DNA of 64,000 bases, from NCBI GenBank assembly GCA_009840005.1, contig VXOR01000002.1, forward strand, positions 5,618 through 69,617. Direction: 5' to 3'. The position numbers and the translations under genes were made by a program. This DNA is from Gemmatimonadota bacterium. GTDB lineage: Bacteria; Latescibacterota; UBA2968; UBA8231. Positions 26,241-35,148 of this stretch are shown here, piece by piece (position 1 is the stretch's first letter; the number at the start of each line of letters is the position of its first letter). The notes beneath the pieces were generated by a model, which was not told the origin of the DNA, did not search any database, and saw only the letters and a list, made by a program, of their open reading frames with translations.

Positions 26241-26461
26241 GCCCGCTTCCGGTTGTTGGAAGCCGTGATGTTATTAGGGCATTAGGGAAAATTGGCTATG
26301 TTTTTGACCGACAAAGAGGGAGCCATATAGTCTTGCGAATGAGTCAAAAACCCTATCGTCGCATCGTAGTTCCCAAGCACAGAGAGGTCGCTAAAGGGAC
26401 TTTGCGAACGATTATTCGCGAGGCAGGTCTGACTGTCGAAGAGTTCAGAGCCCTTTTATGA
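26237..26461 (+). CDS. hicA: HicA toxin
   Basis: 74 residues, TTG start at 26237 overlapping the hicB TGA. It has the family features: an early helix (SRDVIRALGKIGYVF), the key RQRGSHIVL segment whose histidine is the catalytic residue, PYRRIVVPKHREVAKGTLRTIIREAGLTVEEF with the HicA-typical VP-H and GTLR. It degrades mRNA when the antitoxin is lost. The pair directly follows the formate dehydrogenase genes. Confidence 0.85.
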   Translation: MSPLPVVGSRDVIRALGKIGYVFDRQRGSHIVLRMSQKPYRRIVVPKHREVAKGTLRTIIREAGLTVEEFRALL

Positions 26462-26470
26462 GTTCGCGAA

Positions 26471-26571
26471 CTCGGTCAAACAGCTAATCATTGACGACTG
26501 GCACACCCATCTTCTTGCCGACGCAGCTTCCGATACAATTCGACGAAGGCTGTCGCGGTGTGGTCGTGCAA
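26471..26571 (+). pseudogene. Degraded fragment of the uronate-isomerase-like gene
   Basis: Bases 26471-26516 match 27421-27466 of the intact gene, including the HxH metal motif codons. Bases 26517-26571 then match 27628-27682, so about 160 bases are deleted. The match starts ten bases after the hicA stop. It is a relic of a tandem duplication and not translated. Confidence 0.7.
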
Positions 26572-26587
26572 GACATGCCCGTGAGAA

Positions 26588-26788
26588 TCAGCACTCCTCC
26601 ATTGCCTCCAATTCGTCGTTAGAATAGCATAGCTCAACAGTACCGGCCAGATTGGACAGTTGACGAAGCTTTTGCATGCGCAAGTATTCATTTAATGCCA
26701 TGCGCACTGCGGAGGATTTATCTTTTTGCTTTGTCGCCTTCTGTATGGCTTGGACGATTTTCGAGTCTAAGGTAACTGTTATATCCAT
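26588..26788 (-). CDS. VapB-type ribbon-helix-helix antitoxin, without its toxin
   Basis: 66 residues: an N-terminal beta strand (DITVTLDSKIVQAIQKAT), then AVRMALNEYLRMQKLRQLSNLAGTVEL, the VapB/DUF2191 pattern in which the strand binds operator DNA and the C-terminus wraps the PIN-domain toxin. A VapC gene should follow on the minus strand, but the next bases are the isomerase fragment. So the antitoxin is an orphan, probably left after deletion. The region is AT-richer than its surroundings. Confidence 0.65.
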   Translation of the reverse strand: MDITVTLDSKIVQAIQKATKQKDKSSAVRMALNEYLRMQKLRQLSNLAGTVELCYSNDELEAMEEC

Positions 26789-26832
26789 AATAAAACCTCG
26801 CTATTTTTTTCCACAAAATCTTCCTCTGGGTG

Positions 26833-27120
26833 ATGTCTATCATCGTACTTTTCTGGCTGTTTCCTGACATTGGTGCACGAGGACAATTTGGAGATACATT
26901 TGGAGCAGTTAATGCTCTATTTGCTGGTTTGGCTTTTGCAGGTATCATTTTTGCAATAATCCTTCAAAAGAAGGAACTTGAACTCCAACGGCAGGAATTA
27001 AAGGAGACACGAGACGAAATAAGAGGGCAGAAGGAACAACTCCAAGCGCAAGACCAGACACTTCAGAAGCAGAATTTCGAGAGTTCTTTCTTTCATAGTC
27101 GAAAAATACGCGCTTCTTGA
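26833..27120 (+). pseudogene. Truncated membrane/coiled-coil protein (Abi-like)
   Basis: Up to 95 residues (ATG 26833, GTG 26830). It has a hydrophobic segment, a second helix (ALFAGLAFAGIIFAIILQ) and a long charged coiled coil (KKELELQRQELKETRDEIRGQKEQLQ), ending QNFESSFF. This arrangement is common at the start of larger putative phage-abortive-infection proteins, where the part after FESSFF continues for 150 residues or more. Here the frame ends early; another frame (about 27099-27212) reads VEKYALLEDMDFRKLLDPEH, which suggests a deletion or a join. It is probably broken. Confidence 0.5.
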
Positions 27121-27234
27121 AGATATGGATTTTAGAAAACTTCTGGATCCAGAACATCGGTCACTCTACACAGAAAGGGCTTATGGTGGATCTAGTCTAA
27201 AGGAAAATCAATAATCTCTTCCTCCCAACTTACC

Positions 27235-27255
27235 GAGGAAAGCATCGAGGTTGAG
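27235..27255 (+). pseudogene. Copy of the 3' end of hicB
   Basis: 21 bases agree with 26214-26234 at 20 positions. It marks the second end of the local duplication upstream of the uronate-isomerase-like gene. Confidence 0.5.
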
Positions 27256-27358
27256 AGGATTTCTGAGAAGCCTTTCTAATGTCCCTCGTCGATACCCTTT
27301 GACGCCCCGCTCCTCTTGGCCTACTGTTATGCCCCTTACCCCGACAGGAGCCTACGCC

Positions 27359-28633
27359 ATGAGTACCTCGCCCCTACCCCTATTCCGCGACCAAATCCCC
27401 ACCATCGTCGCCGAAGAAACCTCGGCCCAGCGGCTGATCGTCGACGACTGGCACACCCATCTCCTCGGCCCCCAAGCCGGCCCTCAGCTCTGCCTGTACG
27501 GCATTGACCAGCAACTCGCCTATCACTACGTGCGCCGCAAGCTCTTCGCCGCTGGCCACATCGACCCAGCCACCTTCTACTCGTGGAGTCTAGAACAACA
27601 AGGCGACTTTACCTGGCAAAAACTGTTTGCCGACGCGGCTTCCGACCCATTCGACGAAGGCTGTCGCGGCGTAGTCGTCGCACTAGAAGCTCTCGGCCTC
27701 GATCCCAACGCCGATACCCTCGACGAAGCGCGCCAGTTCTACGCGGACACCGCTCCGGAAGAAATCCAGCGCCGCTGCATGGAGCTGGCTGGCGTGCGCC
27801 GCATCGTCGGTACCCAAGACGTGTTCAACGACCAAGAGCGCACTTACTACGAAAGTGGCGAGTGGGACGAGTGCTATTTGTCCGGCTACCGCCTCGACGA
27901 ACTCGTCTTGCACTACCCGCGTGCAGCCGTGAAGCTCAACGCCTGGGGCTACGAGGTTGGCAACGACCCCAGCCAACCCGCCACAGCCCATGCGATCCGC
28001 CGCTTCCTCGCCGACTGGTACGACAAGCTGCACGGCGTCGCGTACGGTGCGTGCTCGTTCCCACCTCACTGCCAAGTCCACGACCTCAGCGGCCTAGAAG
28101 GCGCTGTCCTCCATCACGCCGTGCTGCCGGCCCTGCGCGAACTCAACTTGCCCTTCTTTATGATGCCCGGCCCCATCCGCCAACTCAAACCCGAGTGGCG
28201 CGACGCCGGCGACGGCGTGGGCCTAGCCGACATGTATCCCTACCAGCAGCTAGTGCGCCGCCATCCCGACAACGCTTTCTTCATCACCCCGCTCCACAAC
28301 GCCAACCAGTACGACGCCAGCGTCCTCTCCTGCCACAACGACAACATCATGGTCATTGGCCACTGGTGGTTCAACTACCATCCGGGCTTGGTCGAACAGG
28401 ACTTGCGGATGCGCTTGGAAATGACCGGCGACCGCTTCATCCCCTTCAACTCAGACGCCCGCGTGCTGGAAAACCTCATCCCCAAGTGGCAGCGCTTCCG
28501 CGACATCCTCGCCAATGTCCTAAGCGAAAAATACCAAGACCTACACGACGCGGGCCGACAAGTAACCCGCGCTGGCATCGCCCAAACGCTACAAACCCTC
28601 TTCACGCCCAACCGCTTTTCCCAACTCACCTGA
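27359..28633 (+). CDS. Glucuronate/uronate isomerase-like amidohydrolase
   Basis: 424 residues from the ATG at 27359 (AGGAG upstream). It has the UxaC-like TIM barrel of the amidohydrolase superfamily: DDWHTHLL carries the HxH metal motif, followed later by the family's typical block HWWFNYHP and EMTGDRFIPFNSDARVLENLIPKWQRFRDILANVL. Members interconvert uronic acids and keto-sugar acids, or belong to less known branches with unusual substrates. Its stop is 10 bases before an enolase-superfamily gene, so the pair is probably one operon for sugar-acid breakdown. Exact substrate unclear. Confidence 0.75.
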   Translation: MSTSPLPLFRDQIPTIVAEETSAQRLIVDDWHTHLLGPQAGPQLCLYGIDQQLAYHYVRRKLFAAGHIDPATFYSWSLEQQGDFTWQKLFADAASDPFDEGCRGVVVALEALGLDPNADTLDEARQFYADTAPEEIQRRCMELAGVRRIVGTQDVFNDQERTYYESGEWDECYLSGYRLDELVLHYPRAAVKLNAWGYEVGNDPSQPATAHAIRRFLADWYDKLHGVAYGACSFPPHCQVHDLSGLEGAVLHHAVLPALRELNLPFFMMPGPIRQLKPEWRDAGDGVGLADMYPYQQLVRRHPDNAFFITPLHNANQYDASVLSCHNDNIMVIGHWWFNYHPGLVEQDLRMRLEMTGDRFIPFNSDARVLENLIPKWQRFRDILANVLSEKYQDLHDAGRQVTRAGIAQTLQTLFTPNRFSQLT

Positions 28634-28643
28634 GCAGGCTCCC

Positions 28644-29801
28644 GTGAAAATCAAGGAAATCCGCGCCGCGCAAATCGCACTCAAGCCTCCCCAAAAGACA
28701 ACCCCGCGCCCCGCCCAACGGCCCGACCACACCCTACACCGACCGCTCGATCGCTACGACCGCTTCCGCGCCGACCGCACCGGCACCCCACCGTGGCACC
28801 GCATCGCCTGCGTCGTGACGGCCGAGGACGGCACTTGGGGCCTCGGGCTGACCGCTCACTCGCCGCCCGTGTTGCCCATCATCAACGATCACTTCGCCTC
28901 CCTGCTCACCGGCGAAAACTGCATGGCCACGGAAAAGCTGTGGGATGTCATGGTGCGCTCCACCGCGCCCTTTGGCGGCCAAGGGCTGGCCAGCTACGCC
29001 ATCAGCGCCGTAGATACCGCGCTGTGGGATCTCAAGGGCAAGCTGCTGCAAAAACCCGTGTACGAACTGCTCGGCGGCCCGCAAAAGGACAAAATTTTCT
29101 GCTATGCTTCTGGGTTTGAACAGGAGTGGTACATGGAGCTAGGCTTTAAGGCGACCAAGCTCTTTACCCCGTGGGGCGCGGCCGACGGCCTCGACGGCCT
29201 CAAAAAAATCGAAGAACTCGTAGCCTCCACGCGCCAGCTCATCGGCGAAGACATCGAGCTGTGCCTCGACTGCTGGCTGTCGCAGGACGTGGAGCACGTC
29301 GTTCGCCTCGCCGAGATGCTCCGCCCCTACCGCTTGAAGTGGATTGAAGACTACCTGCCCGCCGACGATTGGATCGGCTACGCCCAAGTGCGCCAGCGGC
29401 TTCCTTGGCAAACCCTCGCCTCGGGCGAGCACTGGTACTTGCCGCGCTCCTTTGCCCAAGCACTCGACGGCCGCTTCGTCGATATCCTGCAACCGGACGT
29501 GCTATGGGTTGGGGGCATAACGGCCGGAGTCAAAATCTGCCACCTCGCCGAGGCCGCGGGCGTCTCGGTCATCACCCACGGCGGCATGAACTACCCCTAC
29601 GGCCAGCACCTTTCTTTTGCCATGCCCGCCATCGTCTGGGGCGAGCGCTCGGAAAGCGTGTCCCCGCCCGGGGTGCCGCTCCACGAAATGGTCCTCTTGC
29701 CCGGCACGCCAGCCATCCAAGACGGCTACCTCGTGCCCAGCGACGCACCCGGCTTTGGCATTGAGGTGGATTTGCCGTGGCTCGAAGGAGTCGCGGTCTG
29801 A
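28644..29801 (+). CDS. Enolase-superfamily dehydratase, L-rhamnonate-dehydratase-like
   Basis: 385 residues with a GTG start 10 bases after the isomerase stop. An N-terminal capping domain precedes the modified barrel. Magnesium ligands are visible as LCLDCW, WIEDYLP and ASGEHW. The catalytic KATKLF and THGG histidine flank the barrel. The order and the C-terminal GFGIEVDLPW resemble rhamnonate/acid-sugar dehydratases. It removes water from an aldonic or aldaric acid. Together with the isomerase it points to a uronate or deoxy-sugar acid pathway, but kinase and aldolase are not in the window. Confidence 0.8.
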   Translation: MKIKEIRAAQIALKPPQKTTPRPAQRPDHTLHRPLDRYDRFRADRTGTPPWHRIACVVTAEDGTWGLGLTAHSPPVLPIINDHFASLLTGENCMATEKLWDVMVRSTAPFGGQGLASYAISAVDTALWDLKGKLLQKPVYELLGGPQKDKIFCYASGFEQEWYMELGFKATKLFTPWGAADGLDGLKKIEELVASTRQLIGEDIELCLDCWLSQDVEHVVRLAEMLRPYRLKWIEDYLPADDWIGYAQVRQRLPWQTLASGEHWYLPRSFAQALDGRFVDILQPDVLWVGGITAGVKICHLAEAAGVSVITHGGMNYPYGQHLSFAMPAIVWGERSESVSPPGVPLHEMVLLPGTPAIQDGYLVPSDAPGFGIEVDLPWLEGVAV

Positions 29802-29810
29802 GGCTCAGCG

Positions 29811-31472
29811 TCATTCGCTCCCTTCTTCCTCCACGACCAAGTACTGGTTGATCCGCAGGTTCTTCAACACCTGCACGGCCCCGCTCGGCCAGCGCACCTG
29901 CAGCGAATCCACCCTTTCAATCTGGCCCAAACCGAAGTGGGCTCGCGGATCCTCGCTGGAGAGAAAACTACTGCCGCTGATAATATCGCATACTTGCACT
30001 TTGCCACCGGCTGCCAAGAGCAAGCGGGCGCCGATCCCACCCCGATTGCTCTCTCTGCCGACCAACGCGATCCCCAGCCAGTTCTGCTTATTCCCCACAT
30101 CGTTGCGCAAAAGCGTCGGGCGGTCGTCGAGATTGGTGACGAGCAGGTCCAGATCGCCGTCGTTGTCGTAGTCGGCAATCGCACTCCCCCGACTCACCTT
30201 AGCCGCACCCAAGCTGTCGCCATAGCTGGGCAATAACAACTCGAAGCGACCGCCGCGATTGTCGAGGAGCTGGTTGGGTTGGGCATACGAGGTGCCGCTG
30301 CCCGCACGCTCTATCTGTGGATAAACATGGCCGTTGGCCACCAGCAGGTCTAGGTCGCCGTCGTTGTCGCGGTCGAAAAATCCAGTGCCAAAACCCACCA
30401 AGTGAAAACTGGTCCTGCCCAGACCCGCCGCGACGGACACATCGGCAAACAGACCTGCTCCCTCGTTGCGGTAGAGCGTATTGTAGTCGTCCTCAAAGTG
30501 CGTCGAGAAAATATCGGGGCGGCCGTCCCCGTCGTAATCGCCCCACGCCACGCCCATGCCGGCCTGTGCGTGGCCCATCGCCCCATACGCCACTTGGGCT
30601 TGTAGCCCCACCTCGGCGAAGGTCCCATCTCCCTCGTTGCGCCACAGGAAATTGGGCGTGGAGTCATTGGCCACATACAGATCGACATCTCCATCGTCTT
30701 CTACATCGACGAAGAGCACCCCAAAACCGTAGCCCGGCTCTGGATGCGCCAAGCCGGTCTCCTCAGTAACCTCCACAAAGGTCCCTCCATCGTTGCGGTA
30801 GAATGAGTCGGCCTCCGGTGCCAATCCCAGCGGTCCGACGAACACATCTACGCCTTTCCACTGGCTGCCCAACCGAGGGATTTTCTCGGGTTCGAACTCA
30901 GCGTAGCCAACCACGTACAGATCGACGTCCCCATCCCGGTCGTAGTCCCCAAATGCCGCACCCGTGCTCCAAGCGGCCCCAGCCGCCCCGGCCTCGCCTC
31001 CCACTTCGGCAAAACCCGCATCCCCCTCGTTGCGGTAGAGTATATTCGCGCGCAGGTTGGTGACGTAGAGATCCGCATCCCCGTCGTTGTCATAATCGGC
31101 ACTGACAGCACCCATGCCCCAGCCTCGGCCCGCTGCGTTTAAGGAGTTGGCCACATCGACAAAACCGCTTTCCCCATCGTTGCGGTAGAGAGCATTGCCG
31201 CCTCCTTGTGCATCGTCCAGCGCGGCTCCGTTCACCCCGTAGAGATCCAAATCGCCGTCGCCGTCAAAGTCCAACCAAGCCGCACCCCCTCCTTTGGCCT
31301 CGGCGATATAGCCTTTTTCCGCACTGCCGCCCGTGTGGACTTTCGTCAGGCCGATAGCTGCGCCTACCTCGACAAAGTGGGACTGTTCAGACGCCCTAGG
31401 CTCCGAATCGAGCGGCTGCTCTTCTAAAGGTGAGCAAGCCAGCAAAAGCAAGAACAAAATGCACGCCTTCAT
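29811..31472 (-). CDS. CRTAC1-family protein with FG-GAP repeats and ASPIC/UnbV domain (lipoprotein)
   Basis: 553 residues. The N-terminus has a lipoprotein signal (CILFLLLLAC). Seven FG-GAP/VCBS calcium motifs of the DYDNDGDxDLYV kind are spaced about 60 residues apart and form a beta-propeller. A C-terminal ASPIC/UnbV domain follows (GIGARLLLAAGG, HFGLGQ, VRWPSG). Such proteins are exported and bind calcium and probably ligands. The start overlaps the TPR lipoprotein stop (ATGA), so the two are coupled, a pairing I know from several environmental phyla. Function is not established. Confidence 0.82.
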   Translation of the reverse strand: MKACILFLLLLACSPLEEQPLDSEPRASEQSHFVEVGAAIGLTKVHTGGSAEKGYIAEAKGGGAAWLDFDGDGDLDLYGVNGAALDDAQGGGNALYRNDGESGFVDVANSLNAAGRGWGMGAVSADYDNDGDADLYVTNLRANILYRNEGDAGFAEVGGEAGAAGAAWSTGAAFGDYDRDGDVDLYVVGYAEFEPEKIPRLGSQWKGVDVFVGPLGLAPEADSFYRNDGGTFVEVTEETGLAHPEPGYGFGVLFVDVEDDGDVDLYVANDSTPNFLWRNEGDGTFAEVGLQAQVAYGAMGHAQAGMGVAWGDYDGDGRPDIFSTHFEDDYNTLYRNEGAGLFADVSVAAGLGRTSFHLVGFGTGFFDRDNDGDLDLLVANGHVYPQIERAGSGTSYAQPNQLLDNRGGRFELLLPSYGDSLGAAKVSRGSAIADYDNDGDLDLLVTNLDDRPTLLRNDVGNKQNWLGIALVGRESNRGGIGARLLLAAGGKVQVCDIISGSSFLSSEDPRAHFGLGQIERVDSLQVRWPSGAVQVLKNLRINQYLVVEEEGSE

Positions 31473-32413
31473 GGCTCTTTACTTAGCTGTTTCAATTTTT
31501 CCCGAGCCTTGGCATGGTCTGGATCGAGCCCTAGGGCTTCCTGCAGGGCCTTTCGCGCCTCGTCTATGGCCCCGCGCTCGGCATATAACGCGCCTTGCTT
31601 GAAATGCCGCTGGGCCGCGCTCAGGCGCTGGAAGGTGCTCAAGACTTCCGCTCGTTCGTCCGGCTGGCCGCTGAGCAAATACACTTGGCTCAACAGATAG
31701 AGCGCATGAGTATTGCGCGGTTCGAGTTCGAGGGCGCTTCTGAGCACTTCGGCGGCCTGCGGGTATTGGCCCTGCTGCATATAGACCTGGCCCAGTTCCC
31801 ATAGGATGTCCGCGCGTCGGCTGTCTAACTCACTCGCCCGTCTATATCCTTGCTCGGCTTCCTCCGGGCGGTTGCTTGAGGCCAGCAGTCCAGCACGCAG
31901 GAAATGAGCATCTACGTGCGTCGAATCCACGCGGATTGCCGCGGCAAACGCCGCGAGCGCCTCCTCGACCTCACCTAGGGCTTGGCGGGCCTCTCCGAGA
32001 CGGAAATGATATTCGGCGCGGTCTGGTGCCAAGGCCGCCGCCTTCTCAAAGTGTTCGGCTGCATCGCGCTGGCGCTGTTCAACCCCCAAGGCAATCCCCA
32101 AGGCAAAATGCGCGCCTGGATTTTCCGGTGCCAATGTCACGGCGCGCTCAAAGGCCGCAATGGCCTCGGCGTACTCCTTCAGGTGCGTATGCGCCACGCC
32201 CATATTGTAGTGGACTTCCATGCTCGCCGAGTCTTTCTCGGCAGCCCGCTGTAAAAGGATCAGCGCTTCCTCAGTCCGGCCCTGTTGCAACAAGCGGAAC
32301 CCCTCGGCGCTCTCCTGGCTTATGTTGGCACGGTCCCCTGGTCCTACAGTCGGCTTTTCGCCGCTATCGCAGGCCGCCAGCAACCCAATAATTAGCCAAA
32401 ACTCTAGACGCAT
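31469..32413 (-). CDS. TPR-repeat lipoprotein
   Basis: 314 residues from the ATG at 32413 (a GTG two codons earlier is possible). The signal sequence ends in LLAAC, then about seven TPR units of 34 residues follow (ALILLQRAAEKDSASMEVHY, AIAAFERAVTLAPENPGAHF and so on), forming a superhelical scaffold. Only the N-terminal Cys and repeat region are recognisable. It is translationally coupled to the CRTAC1 protein, so the two likely act together at the envelope. Transcription starts divergently from the sulfatase gene. Confidence 0.82.
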   Translation of the reverse strand: MRLEFWLIIGLLAACDSGEKPTVGPGDRANISQESAEGFRLLQQGRTEEALILLQRAAEKDSASMEVHYNMGVAHTHLKEYAEAIAAFERAVTLAPENPGAHFALGIALGVEQRQRDAAEHFEKAAALAPDRAEYHFRLGEARQALGEVEEALAAFAAAIRVDSTHVDAHFLRAGLLASSNRPEEAEQGYRRASELDSRRADILWELGQVYMQQGQYPQAAEVLRSALELEPRNTHALYLLSQVYLLSGQPDERAEVLSTFQRLSAAQRHFKQGALYAERGAIDEARKALQEALGLDPDHAKAREKLKQLSKEP

Positions 32414-32423
32414 CGGCACTTAC

Positions 32424-32452
32424 TTGACGCTCGATTTAGACAAATCTATTAT
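32424..32452 (+). promoter_or_regulatory. Sigma-70-type promoter of the sulfatase gene
   Basis: TTGACG at 32424-32429, 17-base spacer, TATTAT at 32447-32452; the ATG is 48 bases further on at 32501. This is the best promoter match in the window. Confidence 0.65.
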
Positions 32453-32500
32453 CCCTTCGCCTTTTCCCACCCTGCTCAAGGAAGTCAAAGAGATCTACCT

Positions 32501-33955
32501 ATGGCCAGAAATCTACTATTCATCACCACGGACCAACAGCGTTGGGACAGCCTACCGTGCTACGGCCTCGACTTCATGCAGACGCCCGCCCTCGACCGCT
32601 TGGCCGCAGAGGGCATGGTCTTTGAAAACTACAGCGTCTCCTCTCCGGTCTGCGTACCCTGCCGAGCCTCCTTTCTCAGCGGCCAGTACGCCTCGACCAC
32701 CGGCGTACTCGACAACGGCGGCTGGCTCCACCCGTCCGTACCAACGTGGCCATCGCGACTGGGGGACACGGGGCGACGCACCGTTGGCATCGGCAAGATG
32801 CACTTCAGTCCCTGGGACGATTTGGGCGGCTTTGACAAGCGCATTATCGCCGAAGACAAGCGCCACGTGTACTTGCCCGACGACCACGTCCACTTCCTCA
32901 AAGCCCACGGAATGGACCGGCCGCATCCAGTGGCTCTGCCCCAGTATTTCGAGAGCCTAGGTGCGCCGATCACCCCCCGACCTAAGCGCTTCCACGTCGA
33001 TGGCTTCATTGGCGACCAAGCCGCAGAGTGGCTAGCGGGGCACGGAGCCGAGCCGTTCGCTGCATGGGTGAGTTTTGCCGGGCCGCACGACCCGTACGAC
33101 CCCCCCGAAGAAATGGCCGACCTCTACTACGACGCTCCCATCCCCGAACCCATCGGTTCCGCAGAGGAGCTGGCGACCAAACCTCCCGCCCAACGTCACA
33201 GCCAGAATTCGCTCGGCAACTCCATGTTCCGCATCGACCCCTCGCTCGCCACCCCCGAGCAGTATCGACGCTGGCGAGCACACTACTACGCCAATATCAC
33301 CCTCATCGACGAGGGCATTGGCAAGATGCTCCAAGCCTTGGAGGCGGCCGGCACCCTCGACGACACCCTCATCATCTTCACCTCCGACCACGGCGACGCC
33401 CTCGGCGACCACGGCCTTAGCTACAAGGGCTTTTTCTACGACTCCATGGTACACGTGCCGCTGATTATGCGCGGTCCAGGCGTGCCGACCGGGCAACGCA
33501 GTCCAGCCCTAGTCAGCACCCTAGACTTGGTGCCTTTGTTCTACCGCGTCTGCGATGCGGAATTGCCTCCTACGCTGCAAGGCGAGGACATCGCGCCGCT
33601 GTTTGACAATCCCACCGGCTCCATCCGCAACGCCGTCTTCAGCGAAATTCAGACGCGGATCATGGTATTGACCAAAGAGCACAAGTACGTCCACTACGCC
33701 GATGGCTCGACCGAACTCTACGATGTAGTGGCCGATCCCCACGAGTTGAAAAACCTAGCCGGCGACCCTCAGTATCGGGAGGTCGAGCACCACCTGCGCG
33801 GCCTGCTCGCCGAGCACTGGCTCGGCAATCTGCCCTATCAGTCCAAAGTCCACAGCCAACCCCAGTACCGAGTGCGCGCCGTGCTCGAAAGAGAATACCG
33901 CGCATTTCGCCAAGCGGGCGGACGGCCTGAAGACGCGCCAGCCCCGAGCTTCTAG
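32501..33955 (+). CDS. Sulfatase (formylglycine-dependent), arylsulfatase-like
   Basis: 484 residues with no clear signal peptide. The active-site motif is Cys51-Val-Pro-Cys-Arg within SPVCVPCRASFLSG, the C-x-P-x-R sequence whose first Cys is changed to formylglycine. Metal ligands are likely LFITTDQQR near the start and FTSDHGDALGDHG in the middle; GIGKMHFSPWDDL is the conserved lysine-histidine region. It cleaves sulfate esters, typically of sulfated glycans. No formylglycine-generating enzyme is in the window. The ATG is preceded by AAGGA further upstream and a good promoter. Substrate cannot be told. Confidence 0.88.
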   Translation: MARNLLFITTDQQRWDSLPCYGLDFMQTPALDRLAAEGMVFENYSVSSPVCVPCRASFLSGQYASTTGVLDNGGWLHPSVPTWPSRLGDTGRRTVGIGKMHFSPWDDLGGFDKRIIAEDKRHVYLPDDHVHFLKAHGMDRPHPVALPQYFESLGAPITPRPKRFHVDGFIGDQAAEWLAGHGAEPFAAWVSFAGPHDPYDPPEEMADLYYDAPIPEPIGSAEELATKPPAQRHSQNSLGNSMFRIDPSLATPEQYRRWRAHYYANITLIDEGIGKMLQALEAAGTLDDTLIIFTSDHGDALGDHGLSYKGFFYDSMVHVPLIMRGPGVPTGQRSPALVSTLDLVPLFYRVCDAELPPTLQGEDIAPLFDNPTGSIRNAVFSEIQTRIMVLTKEHKYVHYADGSTELYDVVADPHELKNLAGDPQYREVEHHLRGLLAEHWLGNLPYQSKVHSQPQYRVRAVLEREYRAFRQAGGRPEDAPAPSF

Positions 33956-33973
33956 CAGCGGTTCTATAGAGAA

Positions 33974-35131
33974 TTATCGGGTCTGTCCCATAGCCCTTGC
34001 GAGGGTACTGGTCTCCGTTTTGGGCGGATGCTCAGCGATGCGCTCTTCGACAATATCGCAGCCAAAACCCGGGCGGTCCGACAGCTCGATACAGCCGTCC
34101 TCAATGGCGATCGGATCGGTCGCGATGTCGTTGCGCCAAGGCACATCGTCGTGCTCGTACTCGAGAATCTTAAAATTCTCGCAAGTGGCGCACAGGTGGG
34201 CGGCCTGCAATCCTCCCAGCACGCCGTGGGAGTTGTGCGGCGCAAAGAGGATATCATAGGTATTGGCGTAGTCGGCTACCTTTTTGCCCATAGTGATCCC
34301 ATTCCACACCGTATCGGGCATGATGATATCGAGCGCGTGCTCCTCCAGATAGGGCTTAAAACCCTGGGTCCGGTACAAACTCTCGCCAATGCAAATGGGC
34401 GTTGATGTCGATTCCCGGACGGACTTCAGCGCCCGCGGGTCGAGGGTTTCGGCTTCGAGCCAGAGCATATTGAAGGGCTCGAGCGCCTTGGCCAGTTTGG
34501 AAATCCCCGCCATCTTGAAGGCAAAGGCCACGTCGAGAGCTATGCTGCACTCCGGCCCTAGGGCCTCCTGCCAAGCGCCGATCCACTCGACTATCTTCCC
34601 GAGCGTACCCGGAGTGATATCGCCGCGGTCTTCCGGGGTCAGCGGATAGTTGACTTTGACGTCGCGGAATCCCAGGCTCTTTACATAGGCGGCACAGGCC
34701 GGGATATCGGCAGGCGATTTGACTGGTGGGACCTCTGGATTTTGCGGTTCCGCCCGCCCGCAGTGGGTGTAATAAGTCCGGATCCGGGTTTGGAATGCGC
34801 CACCGAACAATTCGTAAACCGGTACTCCAAGCGCCTTGCCCTTAATGTCGAGCAACGCCGCGTCAATGGCCGAAATGGCCTGATGCGCTGCACCGCCCAA
34901 CTGCCGCTGGGTCGCCCGGTAGAGATCGAACTGGATTTTCTCGGTCTGGAACGGATTGCGGCCCATGACCAGCGACCCCAGATAGGTGATCGCCGCTCGC
35001 AAAATAGCCTCCGAGCGGACGCAATTGCATTCCGCATAACCGGTAATGCCTTCGTCTGTCCCAACCTTGACGAAATTCAGCGTGCGCCAGCCACCCTCAC
35101 AGGAAAAGACGTCGATAGAGGTAATTTTCAT
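33974..35131 (-). CDS. Mandelate racemase/muconate-lactonizing-type enolase-superfamily enzyme
   Basis: 385 residues from the ATG at 35131, preceded by GGAG; an ATG at 35152 overlaps the previous stop and is the alternative. Capping domain, then barrel: Lys in FRDVKVNYPL as a base, metal ligands in IALDVAF, LWLEAET and ICIGESLY, and the late PHNSHG histidine. It resembles racemases or dehydratases of acid sugars. It follows the DUF3604 gene closely, at the end of the ABC importer operon, so its substrate probably arrives through that importer. A second, more distant superfamily member lies at 28644-29801. Confidence 0.82.
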   Translation of the reverse strand: MKITSIDVFSCEGGWRTLNFVKVGTDEGITGYAECNCVRSEAILRAAITYLGSLVMGRNPFQTEKIQFDLYRATQRQLGGAAHQAISAIDAALLDIKGKALGVPVYELFGGAFQTRIRTYYTHCGRAEPQNPEVPPVKSPADIPACAAYVKSLGFRDVKVNYPLTPEDRGDITPGTLGKIVEWIGAWQEALGPECSIALDVAFAFKMAGISKLAKALEPFNMLWLEAETLDPRALKSVRESTSTPICIGESLYRTQGFKPYLEEHALDIIMPDTVWNGITMGKKVADYANTYDILFAPHNSHGVLGGLQAAHLCATCENFKILEYEHDDVPWRNDIATDPIAIEDGCIELSDRPGFGCDIVEERIAEHPPKTETSTLARAMGQTR

Positions 35132-35148
35132 GGAATGCTCCGTTCTCG

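Noticed and set aside
27583..28647. A 354-codon frame overlapping the uronate-isomerase-like gene
   Set aside because: Arg/Pro/Ser-rich composition typical of a shifted frame in GC-rich DNA; the other frame has clear motifs.
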